NCBI RefSeq assembly: GCF_900188025.1
Contig: NZ_FZNO01000016.1
Coordinates: forward strand, 61,538-125,537
Length of the DNA stretch: 64,000 bases
Direction of reading: 5' to 3'
Origin: Blastococcus mobilis
Lineage (GTDB): Bacteria; Actinomycetota; Actinomycetes; Mycobacteriales; Geodermatophilaceae
Made by a program: the position numbers and the translations under genes. Positions 1 to 8,368 of the stretch are shown piece after piece. The notes under the pieces were generated by a model. The model ran no database searches and was not told the origin of the DNA. It saw nothing but the letters and a program-made list of their open reading frames with translations. Position 1 is the first letter of the stretch; each line of letters opens with the position of its first letter.

Positions 1-243
1 GGCTTCAAGGGCTCGATGGTCCGAGACGAGTCCGGCGAGATGGTGGAGGGCTTCCAGGTGCACCTGGGCGGACACCTGGGGATCGACGCCGCGTTCGGCC
101 GCAAGTTCCGCGGTCACAAGGTGACCAAGGCCGAGACCGCCGACTACTGCGAGCGGGTGCTGCGCGGCTACCTGGAGCACCGGGCACCCGGCGAGCGCTT
201 CGCCGCGTATGTCGCGCGGGCCGAGGAAGCCTGGCTCGTCTGA
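1..243 (+). CDS. Ferredoxin-dependent sulfite/nitrite reductase, C-terminal end (partial)
   Basis: Only the last 80 codons are present; the gene begins before the window. The tail reads GFQVHLGGHLG, then a run rich in Lys/Arg, and ends AEEAWLV. This matches my memory of the last siroheme-domain strand and helix of ferredoxin sulfite/nitrite reductases (Sir/NirA), which reduce sulfite to sulfide in the cytoplasm. The siroheme and 4Fe-4S cysteines lie upstream, so substrate cannot be read directly. The next genes, a zinc-ribbon gene two bases after the stop and cysH, make sulfite the likelier substrate (inference). Confidence 0.75.
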   Translation, partial: GFKGSMVRDESGEMVEGFQVHLGGHLGIDAAFGRKFRGHKVTKAETADYCERVLRGYLEHRAPGERFAAYVARAEEAWLV

Positions 244-245
244 CC

Positions 246-416
246 ATGACCGACGACCAGCCCACGGGAAGGACCCGGCAACTGCCGGTGTTCCACTGCC
301 CGTACTGCGGGGACGAGGAGCTGACCCCCTATGGGGACTCCTCCGATGGGTGGCGTTGCGGCGCCTGCCTGCGGGCCTTCTCCGTCCGCCTGATCGCAAC
401 AGGGGTGCACGAGTGA
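246..416 (+). CDS. Small zinc-ribbon protein between sulfite reductase and cysH
   Basis: A 56-residue protein with two CxxC knuckles, Cys18/Cys21 (CPYC) and Cys38/Cys41 (CGAC), spaced like a rubredoxin or zinc-ribbon fold that binds one metal ion. The ATG lies two bases after the preceding reductase stop, and its TGA overlaps the GTG of cysH, so it is translationally coupled on both sides. That placement suggests a role in sulfate or sulfite reduction, perhaps as an electron carrier or metal/cluster chaperone, but no function can be read from the sequence. It is short and easily missed by gene callers. Confidence 0.8.
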   Translation: MTDDQPTGRTRQLPVFHCPYCGDEELTPYGDSSDGWRCGACLRAFSVRLIATGVHE

Positions 417-1129
417 CCATCACGACGCCGGAGACCGCCGGTCCGGAGCTGGCCGCAGCGGCCGACGCCCGGTTCGAGGGGATCGCCGACCCGGTCGAGC
501 AGGCGCTCGCCGTGCTGCGCTGGGCCGGGGAGACCTTCGGCGCGGAGTTCGCGATCACCTCCTCGATGGCCGATGGGCTGCTCGCCCACCTGGCCGGCCG
601 GGCGATCCCCGGTGTCAACGTGATCTTCCTGGACACCGGCTACCACTTCGCCGAGACCATCGGCACCCGCGACTGGATCACCTCCGTCCTGCCGATCACC
701 CTGGTCAACGTCACCCCACCGCAGACCGTCGCCGAGCAGGACCTCTCCTTCGGGCCGCGGCTCCACGAGCGCGACCCCGACCTCTGCTGCTCCCTGCGAA
801 AGGTGAAGCCGCTCGCCGAGACCCTCGCCAACTACTCGGCCTGGGGTTCGGGCATCCGCCGCGATGAGTCGCCCACCCGGGCCGACACGTTGCTGGTCGA
901 CTGGGACGCCAAGCGCGGCATGGTCAAGGTCAACCCGATCGCCGCCTGGACGCAGGGCGTCGTCGACGCCTACATCGCCGAGCACCAGATTCCGGTGAAC
1001 CCGCTGTTCGAGCTGGGCTACGGCTCGATCGGCTGCGCACCCTGCACCCGCCCGGTCGCGCCCGGCGAGGACGCGCGCGCCGGCCGCTGGGCCGGCAAGA
1101 ACAAGATCGAGTGCGGCATCCACAGCTGA
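413..1129 (+). CDS. cysH: Assimilatory adenylyl-sulfate (APS) reductase CysH
   Basis: A 238-residue cytoplasmic enzyme reducing APS (or PAPS) to sulfite in cysteine biosynthesis. The PP-loop-derived nucleotide site (SSMADGLLAHL, residues 50-60) and FLDTGYHF (72-79) are present. Cys125-Cys126 together with Cys208 and Cys211 form the CC...CxxC set that binds a 4Fe-4S cluster, which marks the bacterial APS-type enzyme rather than the cluster-free PAPS type. The catalytic cysteine is Cys234 in the C-terminal ECGIHS. The GTG start overlaps the zinc-ribbon stop (GTGA); a much longer upstream reading in the same frame has no support. A copy of a dispersed repeat begins 12 bases after the stop. Confidence 0.93.
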   Translation: MTITTPETAGPELAAAADARFEGIADPVEQALAVLRWAGETFGAEFAITSSMADGLLAHLAGRAIPGVNVIFLDTGYHFAETIGTRDWITSVLPITLVNVTPPQTVAEQDLSFGPRLHERDPDLCCSLRKVKPLAETLANYSAWGSGIRRDESPTRADTLLVDWDAKRGMVKVNPIAAWTQGVVDAYIAEHQIPVNPLFELGYGSIGCAPCTRPVAPGEDARAGRWAGKNKIECGIHS

Positions 1130-1141
1130 TCGAAGGACCTC

Positions 1142-1211
1142 CGGAAGGACCTCGCTGCCCCCCACCGCTCGCACGCTCGCGTCGGGACCCTGCACCGAGG
1201 CCATCGGACGA
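1142..1211 (+). repeat. Dispersed intergenic repeat, copy A
   Basis: About 70 bp, running from CGGAAGGACCTC through a C-rich run, the conserved core CGCTCGCACGCTCGCG and GGGACCCTGC. It is roughly 88% identical by eye to copy B (8288-8357, reverse complement) and shares the core with copies C and D. It lies just after the cysH stop and in the same orientation as cysH. In other copies, arms beside the core can pair around a loop of about ten bases, as a terminator would. Confidence 0.75.
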
Positions 1212-1271
1212 CGCGCTCCGCACGCCGCGGGTCCCTGGGACAAGGCCGCTCCAGCACGTCACCATAGGGCG

Positions 1272-1565
1272 GTGCCCCGGCCGCCGCGTCTGTCCCCCGA
1301 CGAGCTGTCGCGTGCGCTGAGCGAGCTGCCGCTGTGGTCGGGGGACACCGGCGGGATCCGACGCACCATCGAGCTGCCGAGCTTCCGGGACGCCGTCGCC
1401 GCGATCGACGCGATGGCCGACGTCGCCGAGGAGATGGACCACCACCCCGACATCGACCTGCGCTGGCGGACGGTGCACCTGAACGTCGTGACCCACTCGG
1501 CCGGCGGGGTCACCGACCTCGACCTCCAGCTGGCCCGGCGGATCGACGCCCTGCTCCCGGGCTGA
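1272..1565 (+). CDS. 4a-hydroxytetrahydrobiopterin (pterin-4a-carbinolamine) dehydratase family protein
   Basis: A 97-residue protein of the PCD/DCoH family, which dehydrates 4a-hydroxy-tetrahydropterins, sometimes linked to aromatic hydroxylases or molybdopterin use. The family active-site pattern is visible: His57-His58-Pro59, then W, V and TH (His75), then GVTDLDLQLA. The length is typical. GTG at 1272 is the first start that gives a normal N-terminus. It stands alone between the repeat after cysH and the convergent phoX gene, so its metabolic partner is not evident. Its real role in actinobacteria without aromatic hydroxylases is unclear. Confidence 0.85.
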   Translation: MPRPPRLSPDELSRALSELPLWSGDTGGIRRTIELPSFRDAVAAIDAMADVAEEMDHHPDIDLRWRTVHLNVVTHSAGGVTDLDLQLARRIDALLPG

Positions 1566-1695
1566 CTACAGCGGCTGTAAACGCCTGCTCGGGTGGCAGT
1601 CGGCCGAAACTTCCGCCTCGCGAGGGGCGGCCGCTGTCATGGCGCCGGACGATGCTCCCCCGGACGAGGGCGCCCGGCGCCATGATCAGGCGGGG

Positions 1696-3924
1696 TCAGC
1701 TGCCGACGCGGCCGCCGTCCTCGCGGTAGGCCACAGCGACGCTAGGCCGAGGGAACGGACGCTCCTGCCGGCGGTCGGGCCAGGTGCTGGACGGGGCCTC
1801 CCGCGTCGAGCCCGTCGTCTCTCCAGGGTGCTGCACGGAGACGAAGACCGACCGGGCGTCCCGCGTGATCAAGGGACCGCTGCACTCGGCCCCCAGCGGC
1901 ACGGTGAGGAATGCCTTGAGATGGCCGCGCTCGAGGCCGGCGGTCGGCACCGCGAACAGCCCGTCGTTGGCGCCCCCGACGGTGCCCTCCCCCTGGTTCA
2001 CGCGGGACAGGACGCTGCCGTCCGTGGAGATCCAGAGGTTGCCGGCGGGGTCGAACTCCAGGTTGTCCGGGCAGGAGATGGCGCTGACCTTCGACTTGTC
2101 GTACCCGGCGAAGTACGTCTCGGGGCGCTGGGGATCCCCCGCCACCAGGAAGATCCGCCACTCGAACGCCTCGCCGGCAGCCCCCTGGGTCTCCCGCCAC
2201 TCGATGACGTGACCGTTGCGGTTGCCCTTCTCCTCCCGGTACCTGCCCGCCCCCTGCTCGTCGGTCGAGAACGCGTAGGAGCGGTTGAGCGGGTTGGCCT
2301 CGTCGGCAACGGTCCGATTCGAGTTGTTGGTGAGGGCGGCGTAGACGTAGCCGTTCACCGGGTTGACCTGGATGTCCTCGGGCCGGTCCATCTTCGTCGG
2401 CACCTTCGATGCATCGACGACCTTCTCCGGGGTGGTGAGGTCCCCCTGGGCGTCGAGCTCCTTGCCGAGCCGGTCGGCGGCCAGCCGGGTGAAGGTCAGT
2501 ACCCAGGCGACGTCCTTGCCCGGGATCATCGAGCGGCCGTCCTTGACCAGGGGGATCCACTGGCCGGTGCCGTCGAACTCGCCGTCGCTGGGCAACCGGC
2601 CGCTGCCGTCGATCTCCGAGCCCGGCGAGTCACCGGTGAAGCGCGCGACGTAGAGGTCGCCCTCGTCGAGCAGGGTGAGGTTGTGGGCGCGGGACGCGCG
2701 GTCGGTTCCGGACCTGTACCGCTTCTTCGACACGAACTTGTAGATGTAGTCGAACCGTTCGTCGTCCCCCGAGTAGGCCACGACCCGACCGTCCTCGGCG
2801 ATCTGGACGTTGGCGCCCTCGTGCTTGAACCGGCCGAGAGCCGTCCGCTTCTTCGGGGTCGAACTGGGGTCGTAGGGGTCCACCTCGACGACCCAGCCGA
2901 ACCGGTTCACCTCGTTCGGTTCGCGGGCCAGGTCGAAGCGCGGGTCCACCTCGTCCCACCGGCGTCCGGCGGGCTTGGTGGTGCTGATGCCGTACCGGCT
3001 GTACCGCGGTTCCTGAGCGGTCTCGGTGACGGCGGTGGTGGCGCCGAAGTACTGGTTGAAGTTCTCCTCCCCGTGGAGGGTCGTGCCCCACGGAGTCATG
3101 CCGCCGGCACAGTTGTTGAGGGTGCCGAGGACGACGCGCCCGGTCGGGTCGGCGCTGGTCCTGACGTAGGGCGAGCCGGCGGCCGGTCCGGTGAGCTCCA
3201 TCGGGGTGTCCGCGGTGATCCGGCGGTTGCGGTCCCCGTTGCGCACCGGCCGCCACTCGCCGGAGTTGCCGCGTCGCTTGACCTCGACCACCGAGATCCC
3301 GTGCGCCATCATCGCGATCCGCTTCTGCTCGGCGGTCGTGGGCGAACTCTCGCCGGTCACGCCGGAGAACATCAGCTGCTCGTTGGTGTACTCGTGGTTG
3401 ACCACCAGGAGGAACCGGTCGCCGCGGTCGCCGAGCGGCAGGAAGCCGATGTAGTCGCAGTTGTAACCGAACTGCTTGGCCTGGGCCTCCGGCGTCTGCC
3501 GGTCGATGTCGAACTCGGGGGCGCCGCGCTCGACCGGGTCGCCCCACCGCATGACGACGGAGTACCGGTAGCCGGCCGGCGTCACCAGCTCGTCGAGCAG
3601 GTTCTGCTCGACCGGCTCGAAGGTCAGGGCCCCGCCGGAGCCTGCGGACCCGCCTCGTCGCGTTCGGTCGCCGGCCGCGGCCGTGCCGATGGGCCCAGCG
3701 GCCACCACGAGAGCGCTGACCCCGGCTGCCTTGAGCATGTTGCGCCGGCTGAACGTGGTCTGGACGACGTCGGCGAAGGTGGGGTTGTCGGTCTGGTTGG
3801 GGATGGCGGAGTCGCACGCGTTGCCGCACTTGTAGAAGCAGGTCGCGTGGCTCCGGCTGCCGTGGCGCACGGAGCCGAGGAAGGGCAGCAGCCCGCGGAA
3901 CTTCGGTTCGACGATGTCGGTCAT
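1696..3924 (-). CDS. PhoX-family alkaline phosphatase (DUF839), Tat-exported
   Basis: A 742-residue predicted extracytoplasmic phosphatase of the PhoX type, a calcium- and iron-dependent phosphomonoesterase that releases phosphate from organic esters. A cysteine-containing stretch (CFYKCGNACD) precedes the twin-arginine signal SRRNMLKAAG at about residues 47-56, followed by a hydrophobic segment ending in AAAG. The late N-terminal Tat signal is usual for actinobacterial members as I remember them. The body has the beta-propeller features of the family, such as GGMTPWGT and AECSGPLITRD. ATG at 3924 is chosen because AGAGG precedes it; an upstream ATG at 3975 would lie inside the promoter. Upstream are a TAGCGT -10 and PhoP-box-like repeats, which suggests induction by phosphate starvation. 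Confidence 0.88.
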   Translation of the reverse strand: MTDIVEPKFRGLLPFLGSVRHGSRSHATCFYKCGNACDSAIPNQTDNPTFADVVQTTFSRRNMLKAAGVSALVVAAGPIGTAAAGDRTRRGGSAGSGGALTFEPVEQNLLDELVTPAGYRYSVVMRWGDPVERGAPEFDIDRQTPEAQAKQFGYNCDYIGFLPLGDRGDRFLLVVNHEYTNEQLMFSGVTGESSPTTAEQKRIAMMAHGISVVEVKRRGNSGEWRPVRNGDRNRRITADTPMELTGPAAGSPYVRTSADPTGRVVLGTLNNCAGGMTPWGTTLHGEENFNQYFGATTAVTETAQEPRYSRYGISTTKPAGRRWDEVDPRFDLAREPNEVNRFGWVVEVDPYDPSSTPKKRTALGRFKHEGANVQIAEDGRVVAYSGDDERFDYIYKFVSKKRYRSGTDRASRAHNLTLLDEGDLYVARFTGDSPGSEIDGSGRLPSDGEFDGTGQWIPLVKDGRSMIPGKDVAWVLTFTRLAADRLGKELDAQGDLTTPEKVVDASKVPTKMDRPEDIQVNPVNGYVYAALTNNSNRTVADEANPLNRSYAFSTDEQGAGRYREEKGNRNGHVIEWRETQGAAGEAFEWRIFLVAGDPQRPETYFAGYDKSKVSAISCPDNLEFDPAGNLWISTDGSVLSRVNQGEGTVGGANDGLFAVPTAGLERGHLKAFLTVPLGAECSGPLITRDARSVFVSVQHPGETTGSTREAPSSTWPDRRQERPFPRPSVAVAYREDGGRVGS

Positions 3925-3956
3925 CACGAGCCTCTGGTAGGGAGCGGTTCCTCCGC

Positions 3957-3962
3957 ACGCTA
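3957..3962 (-). promoter_or_regulatory. -10 element of phoX
   Basis: Reads TAGCGT on the minus strand, 32 bases before the phoX ATG, with the ribosome binding site between. The PhoP-box-like repeats end 16 bases upstream of it and take the place of a -35 element, as expected for a PhoP-activated promoter. Confidence 0.55.
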
Positions 3963-3978
3963 GGCACGGCAGCATGCC

Positions 3979-4011
3979 ATGGGATGGACGTCGGATGAAC
4001 CGCTGATGACC
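3979..4011 (-). promoter_or_regulatory. PhoP (PHO) box candidate: three 11-bp direct repeats upstream of phoX
   Basis: On the minus strand three contiguous 11-mers read GGTCATCAGCG, GTTCATCCGAC and GTCCATCCCAT. Against the Streptomyces PHO-box unit G(G/T)TCAYYYR(C/G)G they score about 10, 9 and 7 of 11 by eye. Tandem 11-bp units are the known mode of PhoP binding. The array is placed directly upstream of the phoX -10 element. Binding itself is inferred. Confidence 0.6.
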
Positions 4012-4075
4012 GCTGGTTCGCCTTCTGGAAACCGGGCGGCCCCCTCCGAGGCATGGCCGAGCGCCGCCGCAGCGG

Positions 4076-4468
4076 TCATCCCCCGACGGGCAGCACCAGC
4101 AGGCGGAGCAGGCGGTCGGCCTCGGCGTCGGGGTCCTCGGTCAGCCCGGTGTGCACCGGGCCGGGCTGGATGACCGTGCTGCGAGGGGCGGTCAGCCAGC
4201 GGAACCGCGAACCGAGCGCCTCGCGCCCCGCGGCACCGGCGCCCGGGGCCGCTGAGCACACGTCGGTGGCCGCCTGCAGCGCCCGGCCGATCGCGTCGGC
4301 GTCCGCGGTCGGGTCGAGGGCGTGCAGGCGGTGGACGTCGAGGTGCACCCGGGCACCCAGGTAGTCCCGCTGCCGGCAGTAGACGAGGACGCCGGCGTTC
4401 AGCGCCTCGCCCCGCTCGATCCGCGGGACGACGCGCAGGACGGCGTACTCGAAGGTGTCCCGCGTCAT
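4076..4468 (-). CDS. DUF3037 domain protein
   Basis: A 130-residue protein beginning TFEYAVLRVVPRIERGEALNAGVLVYC, the usual start of DUF3037 proteins as I recall them. No catalytic residues are known to me. The ATG overlaps the stop of the preceding HipA-like kinase gene by four bases (ATGA), so the two are co-translated. This pairing is one I recall as recurrent in bacteria and suggests the protein is a partner or substrate of the kinase; function unknown. No membrane segment or signal is visible. Confidence 0.8.
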   Translation of the reverse strand: MTRDTFEYAVLRVVPRIERGEALNAGVLVYCRQRDYLGARVHLDVHRLHALDPTADADAIGRALQAATDVCSAAPGAGAAGREALGSRFRWLTAPRSTVIQPGPVHTGLTEDPDAEADRLLRLLVLPVGG

Positions 4469-5307
4469 CGCTGGGTCATCCCCTCCGGCGGCGGCGGACC
4501 CAGCCAGGCCGGCCGGTTCTCACCCCGTGGCGCGCGACGACGGCCGCCACCGCCCGCCTCGGCCGCGGCCACCAGCGGCGGCAGCCACGCGTCGCGGGCG
4601 GCCAGCCGGGCCAGCAACTGGTCGACGTACCGGGTCCGCACCGCGTCGTCGTCGTCCTCCAGCCACTCGTCGGGCACCTGCGCCAGGACGTTCTCGAGCA
4701 GTGACCGGGTCACCCGGGAAGCCAGTGCCGCGTCGGCGGCCGGCACGTCGGGCTCGCACTCCAGCAGGGCGTGCGCGGACGCGTCGTAGGGGCGCGCGAC
4801 CGCCGCTTCCGCGCCCGGCCAGTGGTGATGGAAGGTGAGCGCCGCGCCGTGGTCGATCAGCTGCAGGCGGCCGTGCCAGAACAACATGTTCGGATTCCGC
4901 CAGGAACGGTCGACGTTGCCGATCAGCGCGTCGAACCAGAGCACCCGCCCGGCGAGCTGCGGGTCGACGCCGTCGGCACCGGCCTCGAAGTCGAGGGCTC
5001 CGGGCAGGTAGTCCAGCCCCAGGTTGCGGCCGGCCGACCGCTGCAGCAGCTCCTGCACCTCGACGTCGGGCTCCCCCACTCCCAGTTCCGGGACGACGTC
5101 GACCGTGACCAGGGCCGGGACCGGCAGGTCGAGCGCGCGCGCCAGCTCGGCGCAGACGACCTCGGCGACGAGGACCTTCACCCCCTGGCCGGCGGCCCGC
5201 CACTTCACCACGTAGGTGCCGAGGTCGTCGGCCTCCATGAGCCCCGGCAGCGAGCCACCCTCGCGCAGCGGGGTGACGTAGCGGGTGGCGGTGACGGCGG
5301 GCAGCAC
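4465..5307 (-). CDS. HipA-like kinase domain protein
   Basis: A 280-residue protein resembling the catalytic half of HipA-type Ser/Thr kinases. A probable ATP lysine lies in TYVVKWRAAGQG, the catalytic-loop Asp and Asn are in GNVDRSWRNPN, and the metal-binding equivalent of DFG is IDHG. The N-terminal HipA subdomain 1 and the HipB-like DNA-binding antitoxin are both absent, so this is not a classical hipBA module. GTG at 5307 is preferred because the frame upstream of it runs through the divergent promoter. A TAGGTT -10 sits 10 bases before it, so the leader is very short. It is coupled to the DUF3037 gene by a four-base overlap. The kinase substrate is unknown. Confidence 0.8.
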   Translation of the reverse strand: MLPAVTATRYVTPLREGGSLPGLMEADDLGTYVVKWRAAGQGVKVLVAEVVCAELARALDLPVPALVTVDVVPELGVGEPDVEVQELLQRSAGRNLGLDYLPGALDFEAGADGVDPQLAGRVLWFDALIGNVDRSWRNPNMLFWHGRLQLIDHGAALTFHHHWPGAEAAVARPYDASAHALLECEPDVPAADAALASRVTRSLLENVLAQVPDEWLEDDDDAVRTRYVDQLLARLAARDAWLPPLVAAAEAGGGGRRRAPRGENRPAWLGPPPPEGMTQR

Positions 5308-5317
5308 AGTGCCGCCA

Positions 5318-5323
5318 AACCTA
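5318..5323 (-). promoter_or_regulatory. -10 element of the HipA-like/DUF3037 operon
   Basis: Reads TAGGTT (TANNNT) on the minus strand, 10 bases before the GTG at 5307, with no recognisable ribosome binding site between. It implies a very short leader. Confidence 0.4.
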
Positions 5324-5380
5324 GCCGGTGCCGGAGACTCGGCCCGTGACCGACGAGATGCGCGCCTCCCGGCGGCCCTG

Positions 5381-5926
5381 ATGGGGCTGCTAACGGCCAC
5401 CGATCCCGCCCGCCTGCTCGACGCCCCGCTCACCTACTCCGCCGTCGGAACGGCCCGCTCCGGCGCGGTGCCCGACGGCTTCCGCGGCGCGCACCGGAGC
5501 GCCGTCGTCGGATCGGGCCGGGCCGACTTCGAGCGGGCGGCAGCTGCCGTCTTCGGCTGGCGGGCGCAGCGCGGCGCGGGCCTGCGCGTCCGGGCCACCG
5601 GTCCGAGCAGCGAGCCGGGCACGGTCGTCGTCCTCACCGCCGGCCTGCCCCGCCTCGGCTACGACATCCCGTGCCGCGTGGTGTGGGCGCGAACCGACGG
5701 TGACGAGCGCGGGTTCGCCTACGGAACCCTGCCCGGGCATCCGGAGAGCGGTGAGGAATGCTTCCTCGTCCGGCTGACGCCCGAGGGGGACGTGATCTAC
5801 GAGATCCGCGTCTTCTTCCGGCTCGCCTCCACGGCGGCGCGGCTCGCCGGCCCGCTCAGCCTCCTGCCGCAGCGCCTGGCCACCGGCCGGTACGTCTCGG
5901 CCATCCGACGTGCGGCGCGAGGCTAG
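5381..5926 (+). CDS. DUF1990 family protein
   Basis: A 181-residue protein with the DUF1990 pattern: an early LTYSAVGTARSGAVPDGF, then EPGTVVV, a Tyr-Asp-Ile-Pro-Cys turn, FAYGTLPGHPESGEECF and EIRVFFRLAS. The family is uncharacterised and cytoplasmic as far as I know. ATG at 5381 is chosen because this frame would otherwise start inside the divergent HipA-like gene. It ends about 70 bases before the stop of the convergent channel gene. Confidence 0.85.
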   Translation: MGLLTATDPARLLDAPLTYSAVGTARSGAVPDGFRGAHRSAVVGSGRADFERAAAAVFGWRAQRGAGLRVRATGPSSEPGTVVVLTAGLPRLGYDIPCRVVWARTDGDERGFAYGTLPGHPESGEECFLVRLTPEGDVIYEIRVFFRLASTAARLAGPLSLLPQRLATGRYVSAIRRAARG

Positions 5927-5997
5927 ACGTCCCGCCGCCCGATCAGCACCTCGCCGACCACCCCGGGCCGGGCGCTTCCTGCGCGCGAGGCGTGCGC

Positions 5998-6819
5998 TCA
6001 GTGGCGTGCGCCCGCCTCGGCCCGTTCCCGCTGGATCAGCTCCTTGCTGCGCACCAGGCGCAGGAGCGTGACGACGAGCAGACCGCCGGCCACGTTGAGC
6101 AGGGTGGTGTACCAGAACCAGGCCAGCCAGTCGCCGTAGCCGAACGGGGCGCCGGCGTGCAGGGCGCCGAAGATGATCAGCGAGTCCAGGATGGAATGGA
6201 AGAGCACCAGCCCGGCCAACACGAAGGCGCCGCACACCGCCGCGACGATCTTTCCGACCTCGGTGTCGGCACCGTGCTGCATCCGGGTCATGAGCGTGAT
6301 GGCGCTGCCGGCGAGGAAGGCGAGGCAGACCGACTGCAGGTTCAGCGGAGCGTCGACGAATGTCGTCGCCGACTCGACCGCCGTCGTCCCGAGCGGGGGC
6401 AGCGCCTGCACGATCAGCCACATGACCAGCCAGCCGCCCACCAGGTTGGCGACGAGCGTGCCGCCCCACAGCTTGGCCAGCTGGGCGGTTCGGGCCCGGC
6501 CGGCGACGACGGTGGTCACCGGCACGAGGAAGCCCTCGGTGAACAGCTCGCTCCGGGCCAGCAGCAGCGCGATGAAGCCGATGCTGAACGCGAGCCCGGC
6601 GAGGAGGTGACTGCCGGTCTCCGCGTAGACGGCCAGCAGGGCGAGGACACCCATCGCCACCTCGAGACCACCGGCCAGGCCGGTCGTCAGCACCTCGCGC
6701 CAGCTCCGGTGCAGCCGCTGCGCCCCCTCGTCCACGATGCGGTCGAAGGCCTGCGCGACCTCGTCCTCCGCGGGCGCATCGGTGGTGCCTAGCTCGGCGC
6801 GCTTCTCGTCCAGTTCCAC
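5998..6819 (-). CDS. Formate/nitrite transporter (FNT) family channel
   Basis: A 273-residue membrane protein of the FocA/NirC family, pentameric channels for small monovalent anions such as formate, nitrite or hydrosulfide. About six hydrophobic helices follow an acidic cytoplasmic N-terminus of some 45 residues. Family-like segments include GLAFSIGFIALLLARSELFT, where the Glu is typical, and the half-helix region LWGGTLVANLVGGW. GTG at 6819 is chosen because GAGGAG lies five bases before it; the frame upstream is non-coding. Its substrate cannot be told. It is the more N-terminally charged type seen in actinobacteria. Confidence 0.85.
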   Translation of the reverse strand: MELDEKRAELGTTDAPAEDEVAQAFDRIVDEGAQRLHRSWREVLTTGLAGGLEVAMGVLALLAVYAETGSHLLAGLAFSIGFIALLLARSELFTEGFLVPVTTVVAGRARTAQLAKLWGGTLVANLVGGWLVMWLIVQALPPLGTTAVESATTFVDAPLNLQSVCLAFLAGSAITLMTRMQHGADTEVGKIVAAVCGAFVLAGLVLFHSILDSLIIFGALHAGAPFGYGDWLAWFWYTTLLNVAGGLLVVTLLRLVRSKELIQRERAEAGARH

Positions 6820-6913
6820 CGTGCCTCCTCGGGTCGGACGCCGGGGCCGGGAACTGGGTCGACGCACGTCCTGGGGAGCCCCTACCCCGGAGACAGGTCC
6901 CACCACACCTGGC

Positions 6914-7414
6914 TCAGCGCTGCGGGGGCGCGCCGGGGCGGGCCCGGACGGCGTCCGGCGCATCGTCGACGAAGGGGATCCTGACGCTGTACTGCTGGTA
7001 GAGCTTGACGGCGTCCTGCACCGACAGGTGGCCGAACTGCAGCAGCGTGCCCAGCCCCTCCAGCTCGGCGTTCGCGGCCTCCGCGGCGCTGAGCCGGGCG
7101 ACGTCGTCCTGGGACTTGCTGATGTTGGTCAACACCGCCGCGGCCACCGACACCAGGAGCGCGAGCAGGCAGAGGATCCGCCAGACGGCGGAGTCGCTCC
7201 CCAGCCCCAGCCCGTCCTGCGCCCAGGAGGTGAAGCCCTTCCCTCCGAAGGCCGGTCCGGCCGTGAAGACGGCGGCCAGGGCGCTCAGGACGATGATCAC
7301 GTTCGCGCGCCGCCGGGTGCGCGGCCGGTGGACGCCGAGAAATGCCTGGACCGACGAGCGCCGCGCCTCGATGCGCCGCAGGAGGTCCCGACGGAGGTCC
7401 TCGTCATCGGCCAT
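6914..7414 (-). CDS. Hypothetical protein with two membrane segments
   Basis: I do not recognise this 166-residue protein. It has a basic, helical N-terminus (residues 1-35, rich in Arg), a first hydrophobic segment near residues 38-57 (NVIIVLSALAAVFTAGPAF), a short loop, a second segment near 80-95 (ILCLLALLVSVAAAVLT), and a mainly helical tail (DVARLSAAEAANAELEGL). Both ends are therefore likely cytoplasmic. GGGAG precedes the ATG. Such two-helix proteins resemble SLATT-type membrane domains in layout, but I cannot confirm a match. It lies between the FNT gene and the flavin reductase gene on the same strand. Confidence 0.65.
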   Translation of the reverse strand: MADDEDLRRDLLRRIEARRSSVQAFLGVHRPRTRRRANVIIVLSALAAVFTAGPAFGGKGFTSWAQDGLGLGSDSAVWRILCLLALLVSVAAAVLTNISKSQDDVARLSAAEAANAELEGLGTLLQFGHLSVQDAVKLYQQYSVRIPFVDDAPDAVRARPGAPPQR

Positions 7415-7539
7415 GAGCCGTCTCCCGCCTCGCGGTCACGCCACTGGGAGCGTAGCGAGGGAGGACGATCGGCGACGGGCTTCCCGTCGCCACCGCCCCA
7501 CGGGCGGCTGACGTCCTCGGGGTCGGGGCCCGGCGGCCG

Positions 7540-8368
7540 TCAGCCGCTGGGCCCGAACCGCTCCACCCGGATGCCGGAGGGCGGCCAGCCCAGGCCCACG
7601 AGCAGCTGGCTCGCCGCCTCCGCGAAGGACGCCGAACCGCACACGTAAGCGATCTGGCCCGGCTCCCACAGGGGCACCAGTTCGGCGGCGGTCAGCCGGC
7701 CGGCCGGACGGATGCCGTGGGCCTCGCGGGTGAGCACGATCAGGGCACCGGCGTCCAGGAGCTCCCCGGTGTAGGGCAGCTCGGCCATCGTCCGGCTCGA
7801 GACGGCGATGCGCAGCAGATCGGCCCGGCCGATGGCGCGGGCGTGCCGGAGCATCGCCACGAACGGGACCACGCCGACGCCGCCGGCGATCAGCAGCGCC
7901 GGCGTCTCGCCGTCCCAGACGAACCAGCCGCCGATCGGCCCGCGGACCTCCAGCTCGTCACCGGGCTCGACCACGTCCGTGAGGTGCGTGGAGACCTCGC
8001 CGTCGTCCAGCCGCTCGACGAACAACTCCACCAGCGGGTCACCGGGCGCCGACGCCACCGAGTAGGAGCGCTGGGCGGTGTAGCCGTCCTCCGCCGTCAG
8101 CCGGACGACGTAGTGCTGGCCCGGCATGTGGTCGATCCGGTCGTGGACGTCGAGCCGCAGCTGCACCGCGCGCCGGATGGGACGGCGCACACCCGAGACC
8201 GTCGCCGTCCGCCAGGCGCCGCTGGGCGCATCGGGGACGCCGGTCCCCAGCAGAGCCCCGTCCCGAGGCTCGCCCCGAGCCTGCGAGGGGTCTGACGGCC
8301 TCGGCGCAGGGTCCCGCCGCGAGCGTGCGAGCGGTGGGGGGCGGGGAGGTCCTTCCGGGGGCCCTTTC

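Noticed and set aside
1639..3963. Long plus-strand open frame opposite phoX
   Set aside because: Its translation is a GC-driven antisense shadow (Arg/Gly/Val-rich, no domains), while the minus strand encodes a clear PhoX protein.
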